A program made the position numbers and the translations under genes. From contig JADJMO010000004.1 in the NCBI GenBank assembly GCA_016709545.1, positions 310,001 to 374,000 of the forward strand: DNA of 64,000 bases, in the 5' to 3' direction. Shown piece after piece: positions 25,564 to 35,500 of the stretch; within the stretch, counting starts at the first letter, position 1; the number at the start of each line of letters is the position of its first letter. The notes beneath the pieces were generated by a model. That model worked only from the letters and a program-made list of their open reading frames with translations. It had not been told where the DNA came from and did no database searches. Origin of the DNA: Myxococcales bacterium (lineage in GTDB: Bacteria > Myxococcota_A > Polyangia > Polyangiales > JADJMO01).

Positions 25564-26933
25564 CTACCGCATGAAGGTCTCGTACTCGAGCCGCTCGAGC
25601 TTCCGGGAGAGAGCGCCCATGGCGAGCAGGCTGGTGAGGGCGCCCGCGACCACGAATCCGAGCCCGTAGAAGCGCGGCCCGAGCGCGAGGGTGAGGAGCG
25701 AGAGCCCCGTGTTGGCGACGAAGAAGAGGACGCACAGGTAGAGAACGAGCTTTCGGTAGTCCAGGTAGAACAGGATCGTGAACATCGACAGGAGGACGAC
25801 CTGGAACCCCGCCGCCACGACGTCGATCTGGAACAGGTGGGAGTAGTACGAAGGATCCGGAACAGTCGCAGCACGCGCGGCGTGAGCACGAGCAGGGTGG
25901 CGACCGCGAGACCCTGGATGCGGAACACGTCGTAGATGCCCTCGCGCGCGGCATCGACCAGGTCGGAGCGCATGACCGTCAGACGCTGGAACGAGGTGCC
26001 CTTGCGGACGGCGTCGAAGAAGATGGCGAATTTCTCGGCGAAATCGGTCTCGATGCGCACGAGGAACGCGGCCATGCCGGGGATGACGGTGAGGTAGGCG
26101 ACGAAGATGGGGACGTCGTAGATCACCGAGTAGCGGATGGGCCCGACCAGGGTCTCGCTGGTGAGCGGGTAGGCCCAGAACACGAACTTGTCGGCCCAGA
26201 TGCCCAGGTTGAAGAACACGCCGGCGAGCGCGAGCTCCGGGAACACGCGCTTCCTGTCCAGGAACTGGAACGCGATGAGCTTGCTCGCCGGGTACGCGCG
26301 GGTGATGAGCACCAGCATGGCGAAAAGCATGGCGCCGTGGCCCATGCAGAACCCGGCGAGGTAGCCGGGGGCGCCGTAGGGCGCGAGGGCGAGGGCGGCG
26401 CCGAGGGTGATCCCGTACCCGAGCAGGAACACGAGCACGATGGACCAGTAGCCCTTCATGCCCGAGAGGATCACGGTGACGACCCACATGTTGCAGAGGG
26501 TCACGAACGCGCAGACCAGCAGCACGCGGTAGGCGTGGTAGCCACCGCCGGCGAAGCCGAACGCGGCGACCGGCGTGGCGACCAGCGCCGAGCCGAGCGT
26601 CGTGACGAGGAGCGCGCCGAACAGGTTCGGGACGACGGCCTCCTCGTCTTCCTCGAACGTGCGGTCGGCGATGAACCGCGTGAACATGAGCTGCAAGAGG
26701 CCCGAGGGCACGAGCGAGGCCGCCATCAGCTGGGTGACGGTGGCGAGGAAGTGCGACATGCCCTCGCCCTTGGCGCCGAAGGCCGGACTCAGGGTGCCGA
26801 TGAGCAGCATCGAGCAGATCGAGACCACCCACGGGCCCGAGCCGATCACGCCCGCGAGCAGGTAGGCGGTGAAGAACCCGAAGTAGGTCTCCTTGCGCAG
26901 GTGCTTGCGGAGCGAGAAGCCGATGCCCGCCAC
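25564..26933 (-). CDS. pelG: Pel polysaccharide membrane transporter PelG, one-base frameshift
   Basis: About 456 residues when repaired. PelG is the polytopic inner-membrane, flippase-like protein that carries Pel polymer across the membrane with PelD, PelE and PelF. The N-terminus MAGIGFSLRKHLRKETYFG is characteristic, and about a dozen hydrophobic helices follow. The frame breaks near 25859, where one G (C on the coding strand) appears to be missing. Restoring it joins PRVLRLF to PDPSYYSHLFQIDV, a natural continuation, and the protein then ends at TAG at 25564. The start is GTG at 26933, one base after the pelF stop. The break is probably a sequence error, since both halves are well conserved. 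Confidence 0.88.
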
Positions 26934-26934
26934 G

Positions 26935-28476
26935 TCACACCCTCCGCGCGCGCTCGCGCGCCTCGGCCGCCGCGAGCGCCTGCGAGTACAGGTGGCGGTA
27001 GCGGTCGATCATCTGGGTCTGGGTGTAGTGGGTCTCGACGCGCTCGACGGCGGCGCGCTGGGCCTGGAACCAGGCCTTCTCGTCGCGGAGCAGCGCCACG
27101 CACGCGCGCGCGGTGGCCTCGGGGTCGGCGATGGGGACGATCGCACCCGCCGAGCCGAGCGCCTCGTCCTCGGGGCCGACGCCGTGGATCAGCTCCGCGC
27201 AGCACCCGACGTCGGAGGCGACCGAAGGGATGCCCGCGGCGAAGCCCTCGAGGATCGAGAGCGGCTGGGCCTCGCTGATCGAGGTGAGCACGTTGATGCC
27301 GAGCTTCGGCAGGATGTCCTCGACCTTCTGGAAGCCGAGGAACTTGACGATGCCGTCGAGGCCCAGGCTGGTCGCGAGGTCCTTGCACTCGCGCGCGTAG
27401 GTCGGGTCCTCGCCCTCGGGGCCGACGATCCAGCCCTCCACGTCGGGGATGGCCTGCGAGACGATCTTCATCGCGCGGACGAAGGTCTTGATGTCCTTGA
27501 TCGGCACCACGCGGCCGACGAGTCCGAGCACCTTGGGCACCTTGGCCTCACGCTGCTGGCGCAGCGGGGCGAAGCGCTCGAGGTCGATGCCGTTGGGCAC
27601 GACCATCGTGCGCGAGGGGTCGGCGCCGTCGGCGATCTGGCGCGTGCGGTTTCCCTCGTAGAGCGCGACGATCGGGTTCGCCGCCGCGTAGGTCATCTTG
27701 GCGAGCAGCTCGAAGTAACGGATCCACGACTGGCGGAAGAACCCGATGCCGGCGGGGTTGTTCTCGTCGTCCTTGACCCAGTTGGCCTGGAGCAGCTCGA
27801 TGCGGCGCTCCTTGGTGTAGATGCCGTGCTCGGTGAGGATGAGCGGCTTCTTGCGCGCCTTGGCGAGCAGCATGGCGAGGAAGCCCGCGAAGCCGGTGGA
27901 GATCACGTGGAACACCCGCGACGGCGGCACCCGCGCCGCGGCCTTGGCCGCGATGAACATGGGCCCGTGCATCGAGCGGATCGACCAGAAATAGTCGAGG
28001 AACGAGCGATCGGGCGCGCGGTCGTGGTACTTCGCGAGGATCGACTCCCACGAGAGCTCGGAGAACAAGAAGTCGTGCTCGTGCCGCGCGGGCTCCGTGA
28101 GCAGCATCGAGGCCACGTTCTCGAGCGCGATGCCGATGTCGTAAGGGTCTCCGCCCTTGAACGCGGCGTGGAGCACGTCGGAGCGCTGGTAGAACTCGGC
28201 GTCCCCGCGCTCCTTGACGATGCGCTCGAACTTCGGCGTCTCGGAGAGGTAGTGCTCCTCGAGGTGCACGACGTTGGGCGGGAGCGCGTAGCGGATCTTC
28301 TCGTACTTGTCGGGCGCGCTGCCGATGAAGACGAGGCTGAACTTGATCTCGGGGAGGCCCTTGATGATCTGGTGCACCCAGCTCGAGACGCCACCGCTCA
28401 CGTAGGGATAGGTGCCCTCGAGCACGAGGGTGACGTCGGCCACCTGGCCGGGCGCGAGCTTGCGTACGTTGCTCAC
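26935..28476 (-). CDS. pelF: Pel polysaccharide glycosyltransferase PelF
   Basis: 513 residues, close to known PelF size. PelF is a GT4-type cytosolic glycosyltransferase that polymerises the galactosamine-rich Pel chain from UDP-sugars. The N-terminal signature LVLEGTYPYVSGGVSSWVHQI is diagnostic. The sugar-nucleotide half has RVVPIKDIKTFVRAMKIV and the EAQPLSILEGFAAGIP motif with the catalytic-type Glu pair. GTG at 28476 was chosen because it overlaps the pelE stop by four bases and places the conserved motif at the expected distance. No membrane segment is present; it should sit on the cytoplasmic face with PelD, PelE and PelG. Confidence 0.95.
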   Translation of the reverse strand: MSNVRKLAPGQVADVTLVLEGTYPYVSGGVSSWVHQIIKGLPEIKFSLVFIGSAPDKYEKIRYALPPNVVHLEEHYLSETPKFERIVKERGDAEFYQRSDVLHAAFKGGDPYDIGIALENVASMLLTEPARHEHDFLFSELSWESILAKYHDRAPDRSFLDYFWSIRSMHGPMFIAAKAAARVPPSRVFHVISTGFAGFLAMLLAKARKKPLILTEHGIYTKERRIELLQANWVKDDENNPAGIGFFRQSWIRYFELLAKMTYAAANPIVALYEGNRTRQIADGADPSRTMVVPNGIDLERFAPLRQQREAKVPKVLGLVGRVVPIKDIKTFVRAMKIVSQAIPDVEGWIVGPEGEDPTYARECKDLATSLGLDGIVKFLGFQKVEDILPKLGINVLTSISEAQPLSILEGFAAGIPSVASDVGCCAELIHGVGPEDEALGSAGAIVPIADPEATARACVALLRDEKAWFQAQRAAVERVETHYTQTQMIDRYRHLYSQALAAAEARERARRV

Positions 28477-29546
28477 GCGCTCGCTCCTCGGCTCGACGGT
28501 GGCGGCGGTGGGACGCTCGCGATGCTCATGCCCATGAGCGACGGTCGCGTGGGGCGCGGCGGTGGCATGGTCGAGAGGGCGCCGACCGGCAGGGTCTGGC
28601 GGTCGATGCCGAGCTCGCGGAGCAGGAAGCCGACGCGCTCGAAGTCGCGCCCACGGAACGCGCACTCGGCCAGCATCGGCACGACCGTCTCGGCCTCGTA
28701 GCCGAGCCGCAAGGCCTCGCCGAGCACGGGGTCGGCGTCGGCGAAGCGCTTCTGCTCGAGCAAGATGCGGCCGAGCACGAAGCGAGCCGCGGCGGCCTCG
28801 GGCATCAGCTCCACCGCGGCGGCCGCGTTGGCGCGCGCCTTCTCGAGGGCGAGATCGTAGACCGCGCCGTCGGCCAGGCCGTACTCGCAGATTTGCAGGT
28901 GGGACTCCGCGAGGCGCAGCGCGAAGCGGCCCTTCTGGTGCGGCTCCGCGACGTCGAGGCGGTGCTCGAGGTCGCGGATGCTGGTCTCGATCTCGTCGCG
29001 CACGTGCTCGATGCGCGAGAAGGCGAACAGGCGCACCTCGTCGGAGGGGTCGCGCAGGGCCGTCTTGAGCAGATCGAGGGCGATCTTGGGCGGCAGCGCG
29101 CGGGTGAGCAGCACGTTGCTGAAGCGCCGCTCGGCGGTCTCGGGGGTGTGGTTGCCGAGGATGCTGGCGATCTTCACCGCCGAGGGCATGCGCCCGACGC
29201 CGACGGGACGCTTGAGCGGCGCGAGCACGAACTCCTCGAGCACGAACGGCGCGTCGACGCGGCGGTGCTTGCGGGCGAGACCGAGGCTCACGAAGGCGGC
29301 GGCGCCGAGCGCGCCAGCGACCGGCACGAACATGCAGAGGAGCCCGATGGCGAGCGCGAAGCGCAGGCGGTCGCGCGCGACGACCGGAGGGGCGCCGAGC
29401 TGCAAGAGCACGGCGGCGAGGGCGCCGACGCCGAGGTGGGCCACGAGGAGCAGCCCCGCGGTCGCGGCGTCGGGACCGTGGACGAGCCCGACGACCAGGA
29501 CGAAGTCGACCAGCGAGAGCGCCGCGCCGAGCGCGAGCGCGAGCAT
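28473..29546 (-). CDS. pelE: PelE-like inner-membrane protein with TPR region
   Basis: 357 residues. Three hydrophobic segments lie in the first 110 residues (ALGAALSLVDFVLVVGLV, AGLLLVAHLGVGALAAVLL, LRFALAIGLLCMFVPVAG). A cytosolic helical region follows with HEAT-like and TPR-like units (ALRDPSDEVRLFAFSRIEHV; AAAARFVLGRILLEQKRFADADPVL). This is the plan of PelE, which bridges PelD and PelF in the membrane complex. The last 30 residues are Pro/Ser-rich. ATG at 29546 shares a base with the pelD stop. PelE diverges quickly, so the name rests on architecture and position between pelD and pelF. Confidence 0.82.
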   Translation of the reverse strand: MLALALGAALSLVDFVLVVGLVHGPDAATAGLLLVAHLGVGALAAVLLQLGAPPVVARDRLRFALAIGLLCMFVPVAGALGAAAFVSLGLARKHRRVDAPFVLEEFVLAPLKRPVGVGRMPSAVKIASILGNHTPETAERRFSNVLLTRALPPKIALDLLKTALRDPSDEVRLFAFSRIEHVRDEIETSIRDLEHRLDVAEPHQKGRFALRLAESHLQICEYGLADGAVYDLALEKARANAAAAVELMPEAAAARFVLGRILLEQKRFADADPVLGEALRLGYEAETVVPMLAECAFRGRDFERVGFLLRELGIDRQTLPVGALSTMPPPRPTRPSLMGMSIASVPPPPPSSRGASA

Positions 29547-30877
29547 CAGGCCTCCCCTCGGGCCTTGGCGAGCAGGAGCTCGCGCAGCGTGTCGGGGGTG
29601 TCGGTCTTGGCGAGGACGTGGGTGAAGATCCGCGCCTCGCACTCGCCGAGGGAGCGGTGGAGCTCGCGCTCGACCATGGCCTCGATGCGGCGCTCGACGG
29701 CCTGCGCCTCGGAGGTGATCGGCATGAGCACGAGCAAGAGGTGCGCGCCCTGGGCGGTGCGCAGGACGAGGGGGAAATCGGCCTGCCGCAGGGTCTGGAT
29801 GATGTCCTCGATGATGTCGGACACCGCCGAGGCCCGGCCCATGGAGAGGCCGACCACGATCGCAGGGATGTCCGACTCGACGAGGTCGCGGAGGGCGCGA
29901 CCGACGCGCTTCTGGAACTCGGCGCGGCGACCGCGCTCGAGCTCGGTGGCCTCGCCGCGGGCCGCGAGCAGGTCGGCGAAGTGGCCGCAGAGCAGGAACA
30001 AGGTCTGCAGGTTCTTGCGCTCGAACGCAGCGAGGGGCATGGCCTCGATGCAGAGGACGCCGCGCACGTCGTCGCTCGTGTCGACGAACGGCACCGCCGC
30101 GAGCAGGCGGGTGTCGTGCGCGAGCTGGCCGCCGTGCAGGGGCACGACCGCGAGCTTCTTGCTGTTCAGCGCCGCGCGCACGAGCGGATCGGTCGCGGGC
30201 ACCGCCTGCGCGCCGCCGAGCTGGGCGACCGCCTTGGGCGAGATCTGGGCCTGGAACACGCTGTGGATGGTGGCGGCCTCGATGTGGCAGTACTCGGCGA
30301 ACACGTCGAGGCTCGACGAGGCCAGCATCGCGAGCGTGGGCTCCTTCACGTCGGCCGCGATCTTGCGCACGCCGATCATGGCCTCGCGCAAGTTGACCGC
30401 GCCCTCGCCGAGCTGGGCGTGCAGGCGCTCGTTGGCGATCTCGAGCAAGAAGCCGTTGCGCAGGGCCTCGTCGAGCTGCAGCTCGAGGGAACGCGAGGTG
30501 ACCTCCCACTCGGCGCGGTCGCGGCGCCACACCTGGGCGACCTGCCCGCACAGCATGCCGATGGCGATGGTGCCGAGCACGAGCTGCGAAGGCGGCGCCT
30601 TGTCGACGAAGCCGAGGCGATACGAGCCGATCATGAGCGCGTCGACGAGCATCGCGCTCGTGAACCCGGCGGCGAACCCGTGCCGGAGGCCGACGAGGAG
30701 GGGCCCGACCACCACCCAGGTGAACGGGCTCTCCGTCATGAACGGGTCGCGCCGGTTGAAGAAGAACCCGATCGTGGGCACGAGCAGGCTGACGACGATC
30801 GTCTCGGCGATCGCGCCGAGGATGCGGCGCAGATCCCGCCCTCGACGCTCCGCGATGACCTCCCCCGAGGAACTCAT
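29546..30877 (-). CDS. pelD: PelD-like c-di-GMP receptor (TM-GAF-degenerate GGDEF)
   Basis: 443 residues. About four transmembrane helices occupy the first 150 residues. A GAF domain follows (about 170-300), then a C-terminal domain with GGDEF-fold pattern but no GGDEF active site (AQGAHLLLVLM stands in its place). The allosteric I-site is kept: LRQADF, an RxxD motif near residue 364, just before the degenerate active-site position, with a second Arg downstream. In Pseudomonas PelD this site binds c-di-GMP and switches on Pel export. It starts one base after the pelC stop and overlaps pelE. Direct ligand binding here is inferred from the motif. Confidence 0.88.
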   Translation of the reverse strand: MSSSGEVIAERRGRDLRRILGAIAETIVVSLLVPTIGFFFNRRDPFMTESPFTWVVVGPLLVGLRHGFAAGFTSAMLVDALMIGSYRLGFVDKAPPSQLVLGTIAIGMLCGQVAQVWRRDRAEWEVTSRSLELQLDEALRNGFLLEIANERLHAQLGEGAVNLREAMIGVRKIAADVKEPTLAMLASSSLDVFAEYCHIEAATIHSVFQAQISPKAVAQLGGAQAVPATDPLVRAALNSKKLAVVPLHGGQLAHDTRLLAAVPFVDTSDDVRGVLCIEAMPLAAFERKNLQTLFLLCGHFADLLAARGEATELERGRRAEFQKRVGRALRDLVESDIPAIVVGLSMGRASAVSDIIEDIIQTLRQADFPLVLRTAQGAHLLLVLMPITSEAQAVERRIEAMVERELHRSLGECEARIFTHVLAKTDTPDTLRELLLAKARGEA

Positions 30878-30878
30878 C

Positions 30879-31427
30879 TCAGCCGAGATCGAGGTTGCCG
30901 AGCAGCACGTCGAGCAGGGTGAGCGCGGTGCCGCTGGCGTTCTCGCTCGCGCGGCCGGTCTTGGTGCCCGAGGCGGACCACAGCACCTTGCCGGTCGAGA
31001 GCTCGACGATGCGGATGGTGACGCCGACGGCGGGCTCCGCGTCGATGCCGGCCTTGTAGCGCCACTCCTCGACGCTGCCCGTGACCGCGAAGTCGTACTT
31101 CTGCTGGCGGGCCCAGACCATGGCCTCTTCGATGCGCGCGTGGTCGTTGGTGACGAGCGAGGCGTCGTCGTTCTTGGGCGCCGGGTAGAGATCGATCGCG
31201 CCGACCCCCCGCGCGCGCAGCACCGTGCCCGCGAGGGCCTACACGCGCTCACCGGCCTGGGGCGTGTCGGAGTGGTTGGCGAACGGCAGGATGGTCCAGC
31301 GCGCGGAGGCGCGCGGCGCGGTCGCGCTCTTCTGGATCTTGGTGACGAGCGAGCCTCCACAGCCCAGGCCCATCAAGAGCGCGAGCAGGGCGACGACGAG
31401 GCGGGCGAGGAAGGTGGTACGCGTCAC
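30879..31427 (-). CDS. pelC: PelC-like outer-membrane lipoprotein, interrupted by an in-frame amber codon
   Basis: 182 codons from GTG at 31427. A lipoprotein signal ends at LMGLGC. WTILPFANHSDTPQAGERV and the later YDFAVTGSVEEWRYKAGID and LWSASGTKTGRAS match PelC, which forms a ring on the periplasmic side of the PelB pore. A TAG at 31241-31239 (codon 63) interrupts the frame, and the protein continues in the same frame (ALAGTVLRARGVGAIDLYP). GAG to TAG, a single change, is the simplest explanation. As written the product would be a 62-residue fragment. A TAGGGT box nine bases upstream of the GTG, on this strand, is a candidate promoter for the whole operon. Start and family are fairly sure. 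Confidence 0.78.
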
Positions 31428-31459
31428 GGCGCCGCTACCCTAGTGCTAAGGTCCGCGGC

Positions 31460-32542
31460 GTGTCGAGGCTGCGCGGAGGGTGGTTCGGGGTTCTCTCGGT
31501 GATGCTGCCCCTGGTGCTCGACGGAGCGAGCGGGTGTCAGCCGCGGGGCCGGCGAAGCGTGATCGCCGATGGTCGAGCCCCCGATCCCATCATGACGATG
31601 GGGTCGACGAGCGCCTCGTCGGCGCCTTCGGTGGTCACCTCGAGCTCGGTCGACAAGGCCGGGCTGGTGACGACCGGGCCAGGATTCCCGACCACGGGGC
31701 CCTGGCTCTCGTTCTACGGCAACGCCGCCGAGATGGGCAGCCTCGACAAGGTCGCCCAGAGCTTCCGCATCGTGAACATCGACGCCGACCCGACCGACGA
31801 CGGGGTCGGCAACTTCACCGACGCGCAGCTGCAGAAGCTGAAGAACGGCGGCAAGAACAAGGTCCTGAGCTACCTGAACGTCGGCGCCTGCGAGCGCTAT
31901 CGCACCTACTGGAAGAAGGTGCCCGCGGGGTTCGTCTCGTGCGGCGCCAACGTGGTCTCCCAGCTCGGGAGCTACGACGGCTACCCCGACGAGGTCTGGA
32001 TGGACCCGAGCAACGCCGACTACCAGAAGCTCGTCGTCGAGCACCTGGCGGCGCGGCTCCTCGCGCGCGGGGTCGACGGCCTCTACCTCGACAACCTCGA
32101 GCTGCTGTCGCACGAGCCCACCGAGAAGAACGGTCCCTGCACCAAGTCGTGCCGCCAGGGCGGGCTCGACCTCGTGCGCAAGCTCCGTGAACGCTTCCCG
32201 GACGCGCTGCTCGTGATGCAGAACGGCACCTCCGACGTCACGCGGCTCGGGGTGACGGGCGGCGTCCGTTTCGCGACCCTCCTCGACGGGATCGCCCACG
32301 AAGAGGTCTGGGAGCCGAAGCACGACGCCGCGGCCGAAGCCGAGCTCCTGGCCTGGAAGGCGCTGGGTCTCGGCACCAAGGACGGCCGCCCGCTGTGGAT
32401 CGCCGTCGAGGACTACGTCGGGGCCTGCAACGAGCACGCGCGCGCCCAGGCGGTGTTCGAGAAGGCCCGGGCCCATGGGTTCGCGCCCTGCGTCACCGAT
32501 GACAGCGGAAAACAGAAGGTCGTCTGTTACTGGGGTCTGTGA
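31460..32542 (+). CDS. GH114-type endo-alpha-1,4-polygalactosaminidase lipoprotein
   Basis: 360 residues from GTG. A lipoprotein-type signal ends near GASGC. A Ser/Thr-rich linker (about 50-75) precedes one TIM-barrel domain of glycoside hydrolase family 114 type: PWLSFYGNAAEM, VLSYLNVGACERYR, EVWMDPSNADYQ, GVDGLYLDNLEL with acidic catalytic candidates, and HEEVWEP. This family cleaves alpha-1,4 galactosamine polymers. In Pel systems the hydrolase lies inside PelA; here the gene is divergent from pelC, with start codons 32 bases apart, and probably acts on the same polymer. It carries its own TAAGGT box seven bases before the GTG. Confidence 0.85.
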   Translation: MSRLRGGWFGVLSVMLPLVLDGASGCQPRGRRSVIADGRAPDPIMTMGSTSASSAPSVVTSSSVDKAGLVTTGPGFPTTGPWLSFYGNAAEMGSLDKVAQSFRIVNIDADPTDDGVGNFTDAQLQKLKNGGKNKVLSYLNVGACERYRTYWKKVPAGFVSCGANVVSQLGSYDGYPDEVWMDPSNADYQKLVVEHLAARLLARGVDGLYLDNLELLSHEPTEKNGPCTKSCRQGGLDLVRKLRERFPDALLVMQNGTSDVTRLGVTGGVRFATLLDGIAHEEVWEPKHDAAAEAELLAWKALGLGTKDGRPLWIAVEDYVGACNEHARAQAVFEKARAHGFAPCVTDDSGKQKVVCYWGL

Positions 32543-32567
32543 AGGGCCGTGATACGCTCCCGGCCCG

Positions 32568-35500
32568 ATGGCTCTGAAGGTCCAGTGCAGCAGCTGCGGC
32601 GCCCCTTACAACATCGACGAGCGCCGGATCCCCGCGGCGGGGCTCAAGGTGCGGTGCCCCAAGTGCACGACCACCTTCGTCGTCAAGAAGCCCGAGGCCG
32701 AAGGGGCCGAGCCCCCGCCGCCCACGCTTCCCGCGAGCCCCGCGGTGATCGCGTCTGCAGCCGCGGGTCAGCCCCCCGGGGGCAGCAGCATGGCCGCCGT
32801 GCCGCGGAACGCACCGGTGGCACCCGAGGCCTCCTCGCTGCCGCCCGCCGTCACCAAGACGGCGCCGACGGGTACACACGCCGACGACGATCTCCCCGCG
32901 CCTGCGGGCTCGGGGTTGCCCGCACCCGCGCACCGCCCCCCGCCCCCGCGCGCGAAGGGAGCCGTGCTCAAGGGCACCCAGCTCGGCCTCGGCAACCTCG
33001 TGCCGGGGCTGCTCGGCGACGCTGCGAAGCCGGGCGCCGCACCCGCCGATCTGCCGGCCGAGCGCCTCAAGACCCCTTCGCCTGCGGATCGGCTCGCGAC
33101 GCCGGCGGTGGCGGCCGAGCTGCCGGCGACGCGCGGGGGACACGATCTGCCGGCGCTGCCTGCCACGCGCGCTCCACAGGATCTGCCCGCGGCGCGCGCG
33201 GCCCTGCCCCCGACCGTGCGAGGCGGGGGGCCGCCGAAGCCCCCGCCCCCTGCGGCCCCCGCGCCGCCCGCGGCCGCTGCGCCGCCCGTCGACGATTTCC
33301 CGGCGCCGCGCGGGCAGGACGACTTCCCGGCCGCGCGCACCACGGCAGGGGTACCCGGCGTTCCTGCGCGGGGGGATCTCCCCGCGCCGCGCGCGGGTGT
33401 CGCGCACCTGCCGGCCACACGACCCGCGGTGCCGACCGCACCCGTCCCTGGCGCCGATCTACCTGCCGCCCGAGCGCGTCCGCCTGCGCCCACCAAGGGC
33501 GTGGGGTCGTTCGAGATCGACCTGCCGATGACGCCGTCCAAGCCGAGCGTCAGCGATCTGCCCGCGGTGAGCGCCCCCGGGGTCGACCTGCCCGCGCCGC
33601 GCCCGAAGGGGCCGCCGAGTCCGGGTGCGTTCGGTGAGCTCGATCTCCCCTCCGTCGGCGGCATGCGCGATCTGCCCTCCGTCGGTGGCCCGCGCGATCT
33701 CCCCTCCGTCGGTGGCCCGCGCGATCTGCCCTCCGTCGGTGGCCCCCGCGATCTGCCCAGCATCGGTGGGCCGCGTGATCTGCCCGCCGTCGGTGGCCCG
33801 CGCGATCTGCCCTCGGTCTCGACGTCGCCGCGGGGCACGCAGGATCTCCCTTCGCCGCGCGCGTTCGGCGAGCTCGATCTGCCGACGGTGTCTCCGGGCG
33901 GTGGGGGCACGCACCTGCCCGCGATGCGCCCCGCCGGCGCCGATCTGCCCGACCTCGCGGCGCACTTGCCGGCGATCGGCAGCGCCCGCGAGCCGTCGGT
34001 CGTCGCGTCCGATTTCGGCGATCTCGCGATGACGCCGGGGCCGGGTGACTTCGGCAGCGCCGCGACCCAGCAGGGGCCTGGCTACACGCCCGGCCAGCTC
34101 GCGGCGCGCACCGCGGCCGGAGGCTTCGGCGACATCAGCAACACCGGCCCGCTCGGCCTCGCGGCCAAGGCCGAACCCGCGCGCGACTTCGGCGAGATCG
34201 AGCTCCCCGGCGCGAGCGCGCGTCCACCGAAGCCGGCCGAGGCGTGGGGTGGCGGTGGCGGTGGTGGCTTCGGCGAGATCGATCTCGGCGGTCCGCCCGC
34301 CGATCCGTTCGGTCCGAGCCCGCGCGCCGCGACGGAGACGGCGCCGGCCGTCACGAGCGACTTCGGCGATCTCGAGCTGCCCGGTCCCGCGAGCCCGGGC
34401 GCGCCCTCGGCCACGTACACCGGTGGCCCGGCGCTCAGCGGCTTCGACAGCGTCCGCCCGCCCGCGCCGACCGATTTCGGCGAGGCGAGCATCGCCACCA
34501 AGAGCGTGGCCACCAACCCGTACGCGGACAGCCGCGGCGAGGCCGGGGGCATGGGCTTCGGCGAGGTCGACCTCGGTGGCGGCGGTGGCTCCGTCGGCAC
34601 CGACGACATGGAGTTCGGCGGCCTCGATCAGGCGCGCATGTCCGGCAGCGATGCCCCTCCGCCGCGTACGAGGCGCCGCTCCCCAGCCGCGCAGCCTCGA
34701 AGCGGCCACGCCGGACGTCCCCGCCAAGAAGGGCAAGGCCGGCCGCGTGATCGGCATCCTCTTCGTGGCCCTCGCGGTCGGCGGCGCGCTGCTCGAGCTC
34801 AACCCCAAGCTCGGCGCGTTCGGTCGCTTCGCGATCTCCGACAAGCTGAACGTCGAGAAGCACGCCGCCCTGCTCGCGAGCGCCAAGCAGCGCACGCAGG
34901 CCGCGCTCGGCGAGGACACGGTGCCGCGTGCCGGCCAGGCGGTCACCGATCTGCAGAACGACCTCGCGCAGGCGCCGCGCTTCCAGCCGCTCCTCGCCTA
35001 CGCGGCCTACTCGCAGTTCGCCTGGCAGCTGCGGTTCGGCAAGGACGCCGCGCGCGACTCGGCCGGGCGCCAGATGCTCGCCAAGCTCACCGAGCCGAGC
35101 CCCGAGCGCCAGCTCGCCGAGGCCGCGCGCGACGCGGTCGCCGGGCAGCTCCCGCGGCGCGCGGGGTGTTCAAGAGCCTGCTCGCGGCCGACGCCAAGAA
35201 CGTCGACGCGGCGCTGTCGCTCGGCGCGCTCGAGCTCAAGCAGGCCGCGTGGAAGGACGCGATCGCCGCGTTCGAGGCCGCCAAGAAGGCCCAGGACAGC
35301 GCGCGCGCGCGGGGTGGGCTCGTGCTCGCCTACGAGGGCAACGGCGACTACGACAAGGCCAAGAAGGAGGCCACGGCGCTCGCCGAGAAGTTCAAGACGA
35401 GCGCGGTCGCGCGCGTGTTCCTCGCGCAGCAGGCGTGGCTGCGCGACCGGGACGAGAAGGGCGCGATCAAGTGGCTCGACGAGGTGACCAAGCCGCCCGT

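Noticed and set aside
33642..33803. CRISPR-like array
   Set aside because: The repeats are contiguous 27-base in-frame coding units without spacers and with no cas genes nearby.
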